Origin: JAWPNA01 sp045402695
GTDB taxonomy: Bacteria > Acidobacteriota > Polarisedimenticolia > JACPZX01 > DASXTC01
Assembly (NCBI GenBank): GCA_045402695.1
Contig: JAWPNA010000402.1
Span: forward strand, 1 to 12,158
Direction of reading: 5' to 3'
Length of the DNA: 12,158 nucleotides
Below, piece by piece: positions 1 to 7,479 of this stretch. The notes under the pieces were generated by a model, which was given only the letters and a program-made list of their open reading frames with translations, was not told where the DNA came from and made no database searches. Each line of letters opens with the position of its first letter. Position 1 is the first letter of the stretch. A program made the position numbers and the translations under genes.

Positions 1-266
1 AGTTCGTTGAGCCCAAGCCGGGCATCGTACCGTCGGCCAAGCACCTCGTCGATCTGACCGAACGGCTGAGCAGAGGGGATGTCAAGCTTCTGATCACGAG
101 GCCGTACGTGGAACATCGCTCCACCGACCTGCTGGCGGAGAAGAGCAAGATCCCGGTGCTCACCTTGCCTCTCGAAGTGGGCGGTGCCCCGGAGGCGACC
201 GACTACTTCAAGCTTTTCGACTACCTGACATCCACGATCGCCTCGACGCTTGCGGCGGGGAAGTAG
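1..266 (+). CDS. Metal ABC transporter substrate-binding protein (ZnuA/TroA type), C-terminal fragment
   Basis: The gene enters from the left edge; the readable frame begins at base 3 and ends at a TAG at 264-266, giving the last 87 residues. The fragment begins FVEPKPGIVPSAKHL and ends in a stretch containing VGGAPEATDYFKLFDYL. These match the C-terminal lobe of cluster 9 (ZnuA/TroA/MntC) solute-binding proteins, where a 'EPKPGIPPS' segment and a 'vGg...dYf.lfd' segment are conserved. Such proteins capture Zn, Mn or Fe outside the inner membrane and deliver it to an ABC-3 permease. The permease gene starts 6 bases after this stop, so the two are almost certainly one operon. The metal-ligand histidines and signal peptide lie outside the window, so the metal cannot be named. 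Confidence 0.85.
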   Translation, partial: FVEPKPGIVPSAKHLVDLTERLSRGDVKLLITRPYVEHRSTDLLAEKSKIPVLTLPLEVGGAPEATDYFKLFDYLTSTIASTLAAGK

Positions 267-272
267 GGACCG

Positions 273-1787
273 ATGTCACAGGAAATCCAGGTCCTTGCGC
301 TCCCGTTTCTCGCGTGCATCATCCTGACCGCGATCCACGTCTATCTCGGCATCCACGTCATCTCCCGCAAAGTGATCTTCGTGGACGTGGCGCTGGCGCA
401 AATTGCGGCGCTGGGAGCCACGGTGGCCTTCCTTATCGGATGGGATCCTCGCTCTTTCGGTGCCTATTGGTTCTCGCTCTCCTTCGCGGTGCTGGCGGCC
501 GCGATTTTCGCCCTGACACGCACACGACATGAGCACGTTCCGCAGGAAGCGATCATCGGTCTGACGTACGCGGTGGCCTCCGCCACCGCCATCCTGCTGG
601 CGGACATCTCGCCACACGGCGCGGAGCACCTGAAGGATCTGCTGGCCGGCAGCATCGTCTGGGTCACACCACACCAGATCATCCAGACGGGGATTCTCTA
701 CGCCTTCATCGGAGCCTTCCACTACATCTTCCGCAAGAGATTCCTGCAGATTTCCCTCGATCCCGAGCGAGCTTATGCCGAGGGGGTTCACGTCCGGTTG
801 TGGGACTTCATCTTCTATCTCTCCTTCGGCGTCGTCATTACCTCCGCCGTTCAGATCGCCGGGGTTCTGCTCGTGTTCTGCTATCTCGTTGCGCCCGCGG
901 TCTTCGCGGTGATGTTCTCGGAGAACCTCCGGACCCGATTGTTCCTCGGATGGTCGGTGGCCACGGTCGCCAGTGCGGTGGGGCTCCTTTTCTCGTACGA
1001 CCGCCCGTCCGGGCCCACCATCATGGTCTGTCTGGCCTTGGCGCTGATCCTGGGGGGGATCGGCCGCGCCATCGCGTTCTCCCCCAACCGGTTCCGAGCG
1101 GCCGCCCTGGCCACCGCTTGCGCGGCCCTGATGATCCTGATCGGAATCGCGGTCTCCCGGCTCGGACCTGCGTCGCGCGAGGCGCTCCATCAGCACGCCG
1201 GGGTGGAGGCGGCGGGTTCGGATGACGATGCACCCCACCGGGAATCCGAGGCTCACGAGATCGGCACGAGCGTGCAGGACCTCCGACTGGCCTTGAGCGA
1301 CTCTCATCCGAACGTGCGCGTGAAAGCTGTCGAGGGCCTGGCGTCCCTCGCCGACGGCGCCGCCGTCAGCGACATCGGCGGCGCGCTGCAGGATCCCTCC
1401 GAAGCTGTGCGCGAGAACGCGGCGCGCGCCCTGGGATCGCTCGGGGACACCGCCGCGCTTCCCCCTTTGAGAGCAGCGATGGGCCGTCATGAGGAGGATG
1501 AATGGGTGAAGTTGCGTGTGGCGGAGGCGGTGACCCTGCTCGGCGATCCCGCGGGCATCCCGGCATTGCTGGAGCTGGCTCGCGCGGCGGACGCACGGGT
1601 GGTCCGCGTCAACGCCCTGCTGGCCGTGATGAGGCTCGCTGGCCTGGCCGACAAGGCTCAGGCCGACCTCGACGACGCGACGGAGGAGTCATCGTTGCGG
1701 GCGCTCCAGCAGTGGTGGCGCGACCAGGGCACCTCCCTGAGGTGGGACGCGACCAGCAAGACCTTCCTGCCCCACGCCATCATCTGA
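273..1787 (+). CDS. ABC-3 family metal transporter permease with C-terminal HEAT-repeat domain
   Basis: Residues 1-295 form a multi-pass permease of the ZnuB/MntB/TroC (ABC-3) family. Hydrophobic segments lie near 7-27, 38-55, 63-81, 93-111, 138-152, 178-212, 222-240, 248-268 and 275-294. Family-typical stretches include DVALAQIAALGA (38-49) and EAIIGLTYAVASATAILL (92-109). It would move a divalent metal across the inner membrane, powered by a separate ATPase not in this window. Residues 300-330 are a His- and acid-rich linker. Residues about 334-458 are four HEAT/PBS-lyase-like repeats (for example DSHPNVRVKAVEGLASLAD, 343-361). A Trp-rich tail (WW 481-482, W491) ends the protein. Family permeases usually stop at about 260-300 residues, so at 504 aa the HEAT region is an addition. 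The ATG at 273 follows the upstream stop by 6 bases with GGGGA/AGGGA upstream. Metal specificity is not determinable. Confidence 0.9.
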   Translation: MSQEIQVLALPFLACIILTAIHVYLGIHVISRKVIFVDVALAQIAALGATVAFLIGWDPRSFGAYWFSLSFAVLAAAIFALTRTRHEHVPQEAIIGLTYAVASATAILLADISPHGAEHLKDLLAGSIVWVTPHQIIQTGILYAFIGAFHYIFRKRFLQISLDPERAYAEGVHVRLWDFIFYLSFGVVITSAVQIAGVLLVFCYLVAPAVFAVMFSENLRTRLFLGWSVATVASAVGLLFSYDRPSGPTIMVCLALALILGGIGRAIAFSPNRFRAAALATACAALMILIGIAVSRLGPASREALHQHAGVEAAGSDDDAPHRESEAHEIGTSVQDLRLALSDSHPNVRVKAVEGLASLADGAAVSDIGGALQDPSEAVRENAARALGSLGDTAALPPLRAAMGRHEEDEWVKLRVAEAVTLLGDPAGIPALLELARAADARVVRVNALLAVMRLAGLADKAQADLDDATEESSLRALQQWWRDQGTSLRWDATSKTFLPHAII

Positions 1788-1805
1788 AACTCCCCGACGA
1801 GGACG

Positions 1806-1834
1806 TTGCCGAGTCCGCGGTGCTATGGTACTGT
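1806..1834 (+). promoter_or_regulatory. Sigma70-like promoter for the SPFH-TPR gene
   Basis: TTGCCG at 1806-1811 and TACTGT at 1829-1834 are separated by exactly 17 bases. They match 4 of 6 bases of each consensus hexamer, including the conserved TA...T of the -10. Transcription would start near 1841, only a couple of bases before the ATG at 1843, implying a leaderless or nearly leaderless mRNA. The call rests on motif match and position only. Confidence 0.4.
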
Positions 1835-1842
1835 CACGCGCG

Positions 1843-3153
1843 ATGAAGAAGTACCTGCTGCCCGTCGTGATCTCCACCGCCGCAGTGGCTCTTTTTGCCG
1901 GCCTGTTCCTCATCGTGCATGTCCCGGGCGACTCGGTCGCGGTCGTGGACACCGGCCGATCGGGCGAGCCGCTGCGAACCTTGGCGCCGGGGTTCTACCT
2001 GCGGGCGATCGGCTCCACCATGACGATCTACTCGACGCGACCCGTGGCCGCCACGGGCGAAGTGATCGCCACGCCGGCCACAGGTGGCGAGATTCCTCTT
2101 TCGTTCACCGCGACCTGCGTGCTCGATCCCGCCCGCGTCACGCTGCTGCACAAGGTGATCTCGGGCCGCCCCTTGGACGTATTCCACTCCAGCCAGGTCG
2201 GGGTCCTGCTGCGCACCTACGCATCGCAGGAGAATGCGTACGACTTGCTCACCCCCGAATTCCGCGCCCGCGCGGCGGAGACGATGGTGGACCTCATGAA
2301 GAAAGGCGGGCTTGCGGACGCGACGATCGAAATCAAGCCCCCCGACGAGTCGGCGCTGCTGGCCGCCGCGCAGACTCTGGCACCGCGCGGAACGGCCGGC
2401 ATGCTCCGGCCAGCGGTCTCCGAGCTCCTGCAGAAAACCGGCGCCTCGGCGGGCTGGAAGCTGCTCACCGCCATGGGCATCGTCAACGAGGCGGACAGGG
2501 AGTTCGCCGCGGCCGAGAGAAACTATCTCGACGCGCTCGCAATCGATCCTGCGGCGATGCCTCCGATGAGCCAGCTCTTCGCCCTCAACTCCGCGCAGCA
2601 GGATTGGAAGAAGCTGGCCCGCGTCCTGGACGCGGCGCTGAGCGCGGCCCCGAACTCGCTGCAGCACATCAACTGGTTCGCGATGGCCCTCATCAAGATC
2701 GACAACTACCAGGGCGCGGAGGAGATCCTCAAGAAAGGCCTCGCCATCGATCCGAACAACACCACGCTGCTGTCCAACCTGGGAGGGCTGTGCCTCAAGA
2801 CCGACCGCATCGAAGAGGCGCACCAGTATTTCACCAAGGCCGTTGAGACGGCCCCGTCCAATCCGCAGGCCCTCTTCAACCTTGGATCGCTTCTGGCCTC
2901 CCAGGGCAAGTACGGCGAGGCGCTCCCCTATCTGGAACGAGCGGAGGAGGCCGGATCGCGGACCATTCCGCTGTTACGCACACTCGCCATCGTATACGAA
3001 CGGCTGGGCGAATCCGCCAAGGCCGCCGCCTACGGGCAGCGCCTCAAGGAGATGGAAACTCTCCAGAAGGAGCGCCGCGACGCCGCCAGGTCCTCCTCGG
3101 CGCACCAGGGAGCGGCGTTGCCGTCACGACCGGCGGGACGCCGCGCGGTATGA
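1843..3153 (+). CDS. Membrane-anchored SPFH/band-7-like domain protein with C-terminal TPR repeats
   Basis: The 436-residue product starts MKKYLLPVV and has one N-terminal hydrophobic segment (about 4-26), an uncleaved anchor or signal peptide. Residues 27-170 resemble an SPFH/prohibitin domain. VPGDSVAVVDTG is followed by LAPGFYLRAIG, then a strand-rich part with an LDPARVTLLHKV segment. A helical part resembles the prohibitin stretch where subunits contact each other. Residues about 206-405 are tandem TPR units, clearest at 273-304, 307-338 and 341-372, each with an alternating small/aromatic pattern and an AIDPNN-type turn. The tail (405-436) is basic and probably disordered. The likely role is a membrane scaffold that gathers partner proteins through its TPRs; no enzymatic motif is visible. 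An in-frame ATG at 1825 adds six residues, but 1843 fits the promoter and gives a normal n-region. The SPFH call is moderately sure, the TPR call very sure. Confidence 0.8.
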   Translation: MKKYLLPVVISTAAVALFAGLFLIVHVPGDSVAVVDTGRSGEPLRTLAPGFYLRAIGSTMTIYSTRPVAATGEVIATPATGGEIPLSFTATCVLDPARVTLLHKVISGRPLDVFHSSQVGVLLRTYASQENAYDLLTPEFRARAAETMVDLMKKGGLADATIEIKPPDESALLAAAQTLAPRGTAGMLRPAVSELLQKTGASAGWKLLTAMGIVNEADREFAAAERNYLDALAIDPAAMPPMSQLFALNSAQQDWKKLARVLDAALSAAPNSLQHINWFAMALIKIDNYQGAEEILKKGLAIDPNNTTLLSNLGGLCLKTDRIEEAHQYFTKAVETAPSNPQALFNLGSLLASQGKYGEALPYLERAEEAGSRTIPLLRTLAIVYERLGESAKAAAYGQRLKEMETLQKERRDAARSSSAHQGAALPSRPAGRRAV

Positions 3154-3184
3154 CCGGCCTGTCTTTGAAGGAACCGGCGGAGGC

Positions 3185-3212
3185 TTGACTCGCTTCGCCG
3201 GATGATCATCAT
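3185..3212 (+). promoter_or_regulatory. Candidate promoter for the metallophosphoesterase-ATPase unit
   Basis: TTGACT (3185-3190, 5 of 6 consensus) is followed after 16 bases by CATCAT (3207-3212, 4 of 6). An alternative -10, CATGAT at 3210-3215, has 19-base spacing. The -10 region lies inside an AT-rich inverted repeat (3204-3216), unusual in this GC-rich DNA. If used, transcription starts near 3219, which favours the ATG at 3250 over the ATGs at 3202 and 3211 as the start of the next gene. Confidence 0.35.
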
Positions 3213-3216
3213 GATC
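3204..3216. repeat. Inverted repeat GATCAT-C-ATGATC, possible operator
   Basis: Two 6-base arms are perfect inverted complements around a central C. The unit overlaps a second perfect 10-base palindrome, GATGATCATC, at 3201-3210. Three GATC tetramers fall at 3204, 3213 and 3219. The element sits on the candidate -10 region between the TPR gene and the metallophosphoesterase gene, where a repressor site would act. No regulator is encoded in the window, so the operator role is inference. Confidence 0.3.
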
Positions 3217-3249
3217 CCGATCTTGACCGGTCCCCCGACTCGTGATGGG

Positions 3250-4482
3250 ATGAGCCGCGCCCCCTTGACGTCACTCAGATTCCTGCAGCTCTCGGACCTG
3301 CACCTGGACTCGAGCCTCCAGGCGGGTCGGATGGGCCTGTCTCCGGACTCGGCGCGGGCCCGCCGCGCTGAGCTGAGGCAGGTTCTGCCGAAAGCATGCT
3401 CGCTCGTGCGGGAGATGGGACTACAGGCCGTGCTGCTGCCCGGCGATCTCTTCGACGACGAGTCGGTCACCCAGGACACCGTGAATTTCGTGATCGATCA
3501 CTTGGCGGGATTGTCTCCCGTGCCGGTCTTCATCGCGCCGGGCAATCACGACTTCTACTCCCTGGGCAGCCCCTACAACAACGAGCTTCTCGCGGCGCGC
3601 AAACAGAGGCCGTGGCCCTCCAACGTGCATATCTTCACGAGCGGCCGGTGGCGCACCTTCGCATCTGAGGCCTTGCCCGGCGTCCACGTCACGGGCATGG
3701 CCCACAGTGCCAACGCGGCGCTGGCCGAGCGCCTCCTCGCGCGGGAGGTGCCGCGTCCCGGCCATCCCGGTATCCATGTCCTGATGTTTCACGGCTCCCG
3801 GGACAACGCGCGCATCCCCGCGCGCAAGCTGCGCACCCTGCCCTTCTCCGATGCGGAGCTGGCCTCCCACGGCTTCGACTACGCCGCCATCGGCCACTAT
3901 CACGACCAGGCCGACATCCTCTCGCCGGACGGTCGACTGATCGGCGCCTACGCAGGTTGCCCGGCCGGGCGCGGCCTGGACGAGACCGGTGAGAAATACG
4001 TGCTGGTCGGCAAGATCCTCAAGGACGAGACCGGATGCAAGGTGACGATCGAGAGGGTTCGCCTCGATCGCCGGGCCGTGCGGTGCGTGGAGGTAGCCTG
4101 CTTCGGCATCACCCACCGAGAGGCTCTCGTGAGGCGGATCGAGGAAGCGTTGGTGATGCGCGAATTCTCGCCTGAAGACCTCGTACACGTCAGGCTGACC
4201 GGACGCGTGGCGCCGGGCATCGACGTCAGGATCCCGGAGGGGGCCTTCGACGATCGCTACTTCCACATCTCCTTCGATGCTTCCCTTCTGAAGCCCGATT
4301 ACAGCCTTGAACGATACCGCGAGGAGACGCTCAAGACCACCGAGGCGCGTTTCGCGCGCGAGATGCTGCGCCGCATCGATGCGGAGACCGACCCGGCGCG
4401 GCGCCGGCTGTTCGAGAACGCGCTCTATTACGGACTGGACGCCCTTCTCCAGAAAGACGTCGTGCCTCGGTACGAGGAGTAG
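3250..4482 (+). CDS. Mre11/SbcD/YhaO-like metallophosphoesterase (DNA nuclease subunit)
   Basis: The 410-residue product shows the full calcineurin-like phosphoesterase metal-site series: D16-x-H18 (SDLHLD), GDLFD with D66, GNHD with N99-H100, H181 (MFHGS) and G-H216-x-H218. This order and spacing is that of the Mre11/SbcD/YhaO group, two-metal nucleases that cut DNA ends or hairpins with a Rad50-like ATPase partner. Residues after about 260 are the C-terminal region that usually contacts DNA and the ATPase. The partner ATPase begins 5 bases downstream, which strongly supports a two-subunit complex. The reading frame is open from ATG 3202, adding 16 residues (MIIMIPILTGPPTRDG). I prefer 3250 because the motif-bearing strand LRFLQLSDLHLD then lies close to the N-terminus, as usual, and because 3202 falls in the promoter-like element. 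Family is sure; the exact substrate is not. Confidence 0.88.
   Translation: MSRAPLTSLRFLQLSDLHLDSSLQAGRMGLSPDSARARRAELRQVLPKACSLVREMGLQAVLLPGDLFDDESVTQDTVNFVIDHLAGLSPVPVFIAPGNHDFYSLGSPYNNELLAARKQRPWPSNVHIFTSGRWRTFASEALPGVHVTGMAHSANAALAERLLAREVPRPGHPGIHVLMFHGSRDNARIPARKLRTLPFSDAELASHGFDYAAIGHYHDQADILSPDGRLIGAYAGCPAGRGLDETGEKYVLVGKILKDETGCKVTIERVRLDRRAVRCVEVACFGITHREALVRRIEEALVMREFSPEDLVHVRLTGRVAPGIDVRIPEGAFDDRYFHISFDASLLKPDYSLERYREETLKTTEARFAREMLRRIDAETDPARRRLFENALYYGLDALLQKDVVPRYEE
4474..4479 (+). promoter_or_regulatory. Shine-Dalgarno GAGGAG deciding the GTG start of the ATPase
   Basis: GAGGAG lies in the last codons of the metallophosphoesterase gene, directly before its TAG stop. It is 8 bases from the GTG at 4488. 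Its position implies translational coupling, giving matched amounts of the two subunits, and it supports the GTG start where no ATG is available at the conserved N-terminus. Confidence 0.7.
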
Positions 4483-4487
4483 CCCCC

Positions 4488-7397
4488 GTGAAGATCCAGC
4501 GACTGAAGGTGGACGGGTTCGGCAGCCTGCAAGGGGAGTTCATATTTTCCTCCGATCGTTGCAACCTGGTGCTCGAGCCCAACGAGAGCGGCAAGAGCAC
4601 GCTGGCAGCGGCGATTCTGGCCGCGCTCTACGGGTTCCCGCGCCAGCGCGCCTCGCGCGAGAACCCGATCAAGATCAAGGAGCAGTACCGGCCCTGGCGA
4701 GGAGGCGCCTTCGCGGTGGAGATGGAAATGGAGTGCCGGGAGCGCCGGTACATCGTCAGGCGCGACTTCGAGAACGAGGTCGTGACCGTGTACGACGGCC
4801 GCACCGGCAAGGAGATCACCGGCGAGTTCTCCAGCGGCAAGGATCGCGTCGATCTCAGCGAGGCCCTCACCGGGCTGTCGCGCGAGGACTTCATCAAGTG
4901 CTGCTTCGTCGGGCAGCGCGAGATCGAGAGCCTGAGGGATGCCGGCAGCCTCACCCACGCCCTGCAGAAGATCGCCTCGTCCCAGCAGGGGGACGTGGCA
5001 GCCGGCGAGGCCCTCGCCGCGCTCCAGATCGCCGTGGACAGGAACTACGAGGGGATGAAGCTCGGACGGGGAAAAGTCGAGACGGAGATCAAGCGGCTGG
5101 ACGCGGAGATCGATGAGGTGCGGCGGGAGCTCGACGCCATCGTCTCTCGCCGGCGCGAGTCCGAGGAGAAGATCCGGCGGCTGGAGGAGGCTATCCTGAT
5201 GGAGGGGCGGGCGGAAGCCGACCTGGCGCGGGTGGATTTTCTCTGCCTGCTCTCGGCGAGAGACGAGGCCGGCGCCGCGCTCGAGCAAGGCACCCGCGAG
5301 GAAGAGGAGCTGAGCGCACACCTTTCCGAGGCGGAGCAGCTCGCTCCCTGGGCGCGGTTTCCGGCCGAGAGGCTGGGACGATTCAGAGAGCTCAAGGGCC
5401 GGCTCGATTCGCTTCTCGAGCGGAGGCAATCCTGCGAGCGCAGGTTGCACGAGGACGTCGAGGTTCGGCTCGCGGAGGCGAAGGCCTCCCTGGCCCCGCT
5501 GATCGGACTGCAGGCGCTGGACGACCGGGACGCAAGCCTGGTCGCCGATCGTCTGGCCGTGGTCAACGAATTGTGGAGAACGCGGCGCGAGAAACGTCAG
5601 GCTCTGAGGCGTGAGGAGCGACGTCTCAGGGAGGCCGGGGTGGACCCGGGCCGCGTCACGCAACTCGCCACGACCTTTGCGCCTCTGGGCGAGCAGGCTC
5701 GATCGTTTCTTTCCAGCTATCGCGAGAAGTTCCTCGAGGTCAAGGCGGCGCTCAGCGAGGCCGAACGCCTCGGGGATCGGCTCACCCAGGCGGAGGGAGG
5801 TGAGAGCCCGGCCCTTGTCTCGCTCGCCGCGGCACGGATCTGGGAGACAGCGGCCCTCGTGACGAGCATCGTCAGCGTCGCGCTCGCGGGTGTGCTGCTC
5901 CTCGCCTTGGAGAACAAGCTCCCCTTCCTCGCCGCGGTTGCCCTGGCCGGCGCCGGATTCATCGCATGGCTGAGGCTTCACGAGAAGCGCGCCGTGCCGG
6001 GGGCGGAGCAGTTCGGCAGCGAGCTGCAAAGGGCACAGACCGACGTCTGGTCTCGCGAAAAGGAGCTGGCCTCCCTGCAAGAGCGGCTCGCAATCGTCAG
6101 CTCCGATCTCAAGTTCTCCAAGCCCGACCGGCTCATCGAGGAGTTCCGCGAGCTTGACGAGCTGCAGCAAAAGGCCGCCCCCCTGGCCACGCTGGCGGCC
6201 TCGCTGGCCGAGGTGAAGGGGCGGTTCGCCACCGCGTCTGGAGAGATCCTCGATCTGATGCAGCGCGCGGGGCGCGCCCCCGCCTCGCGGATGGTCACGC
6301 CTCGACTGGCCCGGCGCTTCAAAGACGATCTTGAAGTCTTCCGCGAGGCGCGCGCGGGCTTGACGGCGCTCGAAGGAGATCTCGCCTCCGGACGGAAAGA
6401 CCTGGCCGCGATGGATGATGAGATCGGGTCACTGCGCCGCGAGATGGCGGATCTGTTCCCGGACGAGTCCGCCCGCCCGCCCGCTGGTCACGACCCCGAA
6501 GACTCACTGGCGCGCTTCGAGGAGGCGGCCGCGAAGCGCGAGCGGCACGACCGTCTCGTGGGCGAAATCATTCCGGCGGCCCAGAGGCGCACCGCGGAAC
6601 CCGCCGGTCAGCGCGTGTCCCGCCTGCGGAAGGACCTGGACGTTCTGTCCCGGCAGATCGAGAAGTACCTCGGACAGAGCCCCGAATTCAATGGGCTGAT
6701 GGCGGACAAGTCGAGCCGTGAATACATCGAAGAGCGCCGGAGGCTCCAGGAGGAGGTGCGCAGCGCGCAGCGCGAGAGACTCGCCCTGGCCGAGGAGCTG
6801 GGGGACGTCCTCAAGGAGTACCGCAAGGACTACCCCGGCCGTCAGACATTGCTTTCCGCCCTCGAGGCCGCACGCGTCAGGGCCGTGGCCTTTCGCGACG
6901 CGGTGGCCATCGCTTCCGAGGTGCTCGCCGCCATCTCGCGCGAGGCGTACGCCGAGTGGGCGGAGATCCTCAACGAGAGGACCACCGAGATCCTGCGCCG
7001 CATCAACCCCAACTACAATGATGTCCGGTTCGACACGGACCTCTCCTTCACCTTGCGTGACGCGCGAACGGGCCAGAGGCGCGACCGCGCGGTCGTGGAC
7101 ACGCAGTTCAGCTCCGGGGCGCGCGACCAGATCTATCTCGCCGTGCGTCTCGCGGTGTCGGAGTACCTGTCGGCCACGGGAGTCAGGCTCCCCTTCATCC
7201 TCGACGACCCCTTCGCCAGCTTCGACGACGAGAGGTTCGAGCGCTCCATGGAGTTCCTGCTGGACACGCTCGCGCGGCGGCATCAGATCCTTATCCTTTC
7301 CTGCCACGAGGAACGTCATCGCCGCTGGCAGGAACGATCCTCTGGAACTGCCTCCGACATGATCCGTGTACTCGATCTGACGCCGCTGTCGACCTGA
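4488..7397 (+). CDS. Rad50/SbcC/YhaN-like AAA ATPase with coiled coils and a central transmembrane hairpin
   Basis: The 969-residue SMC-like ATPase begins at GTG with the typical strand MKIQRLKVDGFGSLQGEF. Walker A is EPNESGKST (30-38), and the Q-loop glutamine is Q143 (FVGQREIE). The ABC signature is FSSGARDQ (874-881), and Walker B plus D-loop is LPFILDDPFASFDD (901-914), with an ILILSCHEE H-loop-like stretch after it. Between the two half-sites run long Glu/Arg/Lys/Leu-rich coiled coils, about 170-450 and 500-800. The middle holds two hydrophobic helices, near 453-475 and 479-498, with a short turn. This is where Rad50/SbcC have the CxxC zinc hook, which is absent here. That layout matches the B. 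subtilis YhaN type rather than classical SbcC. With the upstream nuclease it should form an ATP-gated DNA-processing complex, probably tethered to the membrane at the coil tip. Cellular role remains inferred. Confidence 0.88.
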   Translation: MKIQRLKVDGFGSLQGEFIFSSDRCNLVLEPNESGKSTLAAAILAALYGFPRQRASRENPIKIKEQYRPWRGGAFAVEMEMECRERRYIVRRDFENEVVTVYDGRTGKEITGEFSSGKDRVDLSEALTGLSREDFIKCCFVGQREIESLRDAGSLTHALQKIASSQQGDVAAGEALAALQIAVDRNYEGMKLGRGKVETEIKRLDAEIDEVRRELDAIVSRRRESEEKIRRLEEAILMEGRAEADLARVDFLCLLSARDEAGAALEQGTREEEELSAHLSEAEQLAPWARFPAERLGRFRELKGRLDSLLERRQSCERRLHEDVEVRLAEAKASLAPLIGLQALDDRDASLVADRLAVVNELWRTRREKRQALRREERRLREAGVDPGRVTQLATTFAPLGEQARSFLSSYREKFLEVKAALSEAERLGDRLTQAEGGESPALVSLAAARIWETAALVTSIVSVALAGVLLLALENKLPFLAAVALAGAGFIAWLRLHEKRAVPGAEQFGSELQRAQTDVWSREKELASLQERLAIVSSDLKFSKPDRLIEEFRELDELQQKAAPLATLAASLAEVKGRFATASGEILDLMQRAGRAPASRMVTPRLARRFKDDLEVFREARAGLTALEGDLASGRKDLAAMDDEIGSLRREMADLFPDESARPPAGHDPEDSLARFEEAAAKRERHDRLVGEIIPAAQRRTAEPAGQRVSRLRKDLDVLSRQIEKYLGQSPEFNGLMADKSSREYIEERRRLQEEVRSAQRERLALAEELGDVLKEYRKDYPGRQTLLSALEAARVRAVAFRDAVAIASEVLAAISREAYAEWAEILNERTTEILRRINPNYNDVRFDTDLSFTLRDARTGQRRDRAVVDTQFSSGARDQIYLAVRLAVSEYLSATGVRLPFILDDPFASFDDERFERSMEFLLDTLARRHQILILSCHEERHRRWQERSSGTASDMIRVLDLTPLST

Positions 7398-7421
7398 GCC
7401 GCTTTCCGGCTGCCTGGCGCG

Positions 7422-7448
7422 TTTCAACGCGCGGCGGCGTGGTAGACT
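7422..7448 (+). promoter_or_regulatory. Candidate mutS promoter
   Basis: In the 82-base gap before mutS, TAGACT (7443-7448) fits the -10 pattern TAnnnT. TTTCAA (7422-7427) lies 15 bases upstream as a weak, tightly spaced -35. The -10 block GGTAGACT resembles the GGTACT block before the SPFH-TPR gene. The predicted leader would be about 25 bases. No strong Shine-Dalgarno is seen before the ATG at 7480, only GAGCGAG. Confidence 0.3.
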
Positions 7449-7479
7449 TTCGCGGCCCGGAAACCACCCAGAGCGAGCG

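Noticed and set aside
276..1490. Minus-strand open frame of 404 codons opposite the permease
   Set aside because: The product is rich in Arg, Asp and Gly without hydrophobic core pattern; the plus strand encodes family-typical membrane helices.
3174..3201. Hairpin CCGGCG...CGCCGG after the TPR gene as a terminator
   Set aside because: The stem is only 6 bp with a 16-base loop and no T-run, easily expected by chance in GC-rich DNA.
3202..3249. Upstream ATG extension of the metallophosphoesterase
   Set aside because: It adds 16 residues with no family match and lies within a promoter-like and palindromic element; 3250 is the better start, though not proven.
4428..6170. Minus-strand open frame of 580 codons inside the ATPase gene
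   Set aside because: It overlaps clear Walker A, Q-loop and coiled-coil coding on the plus strand and has no recognisable motif of its own.
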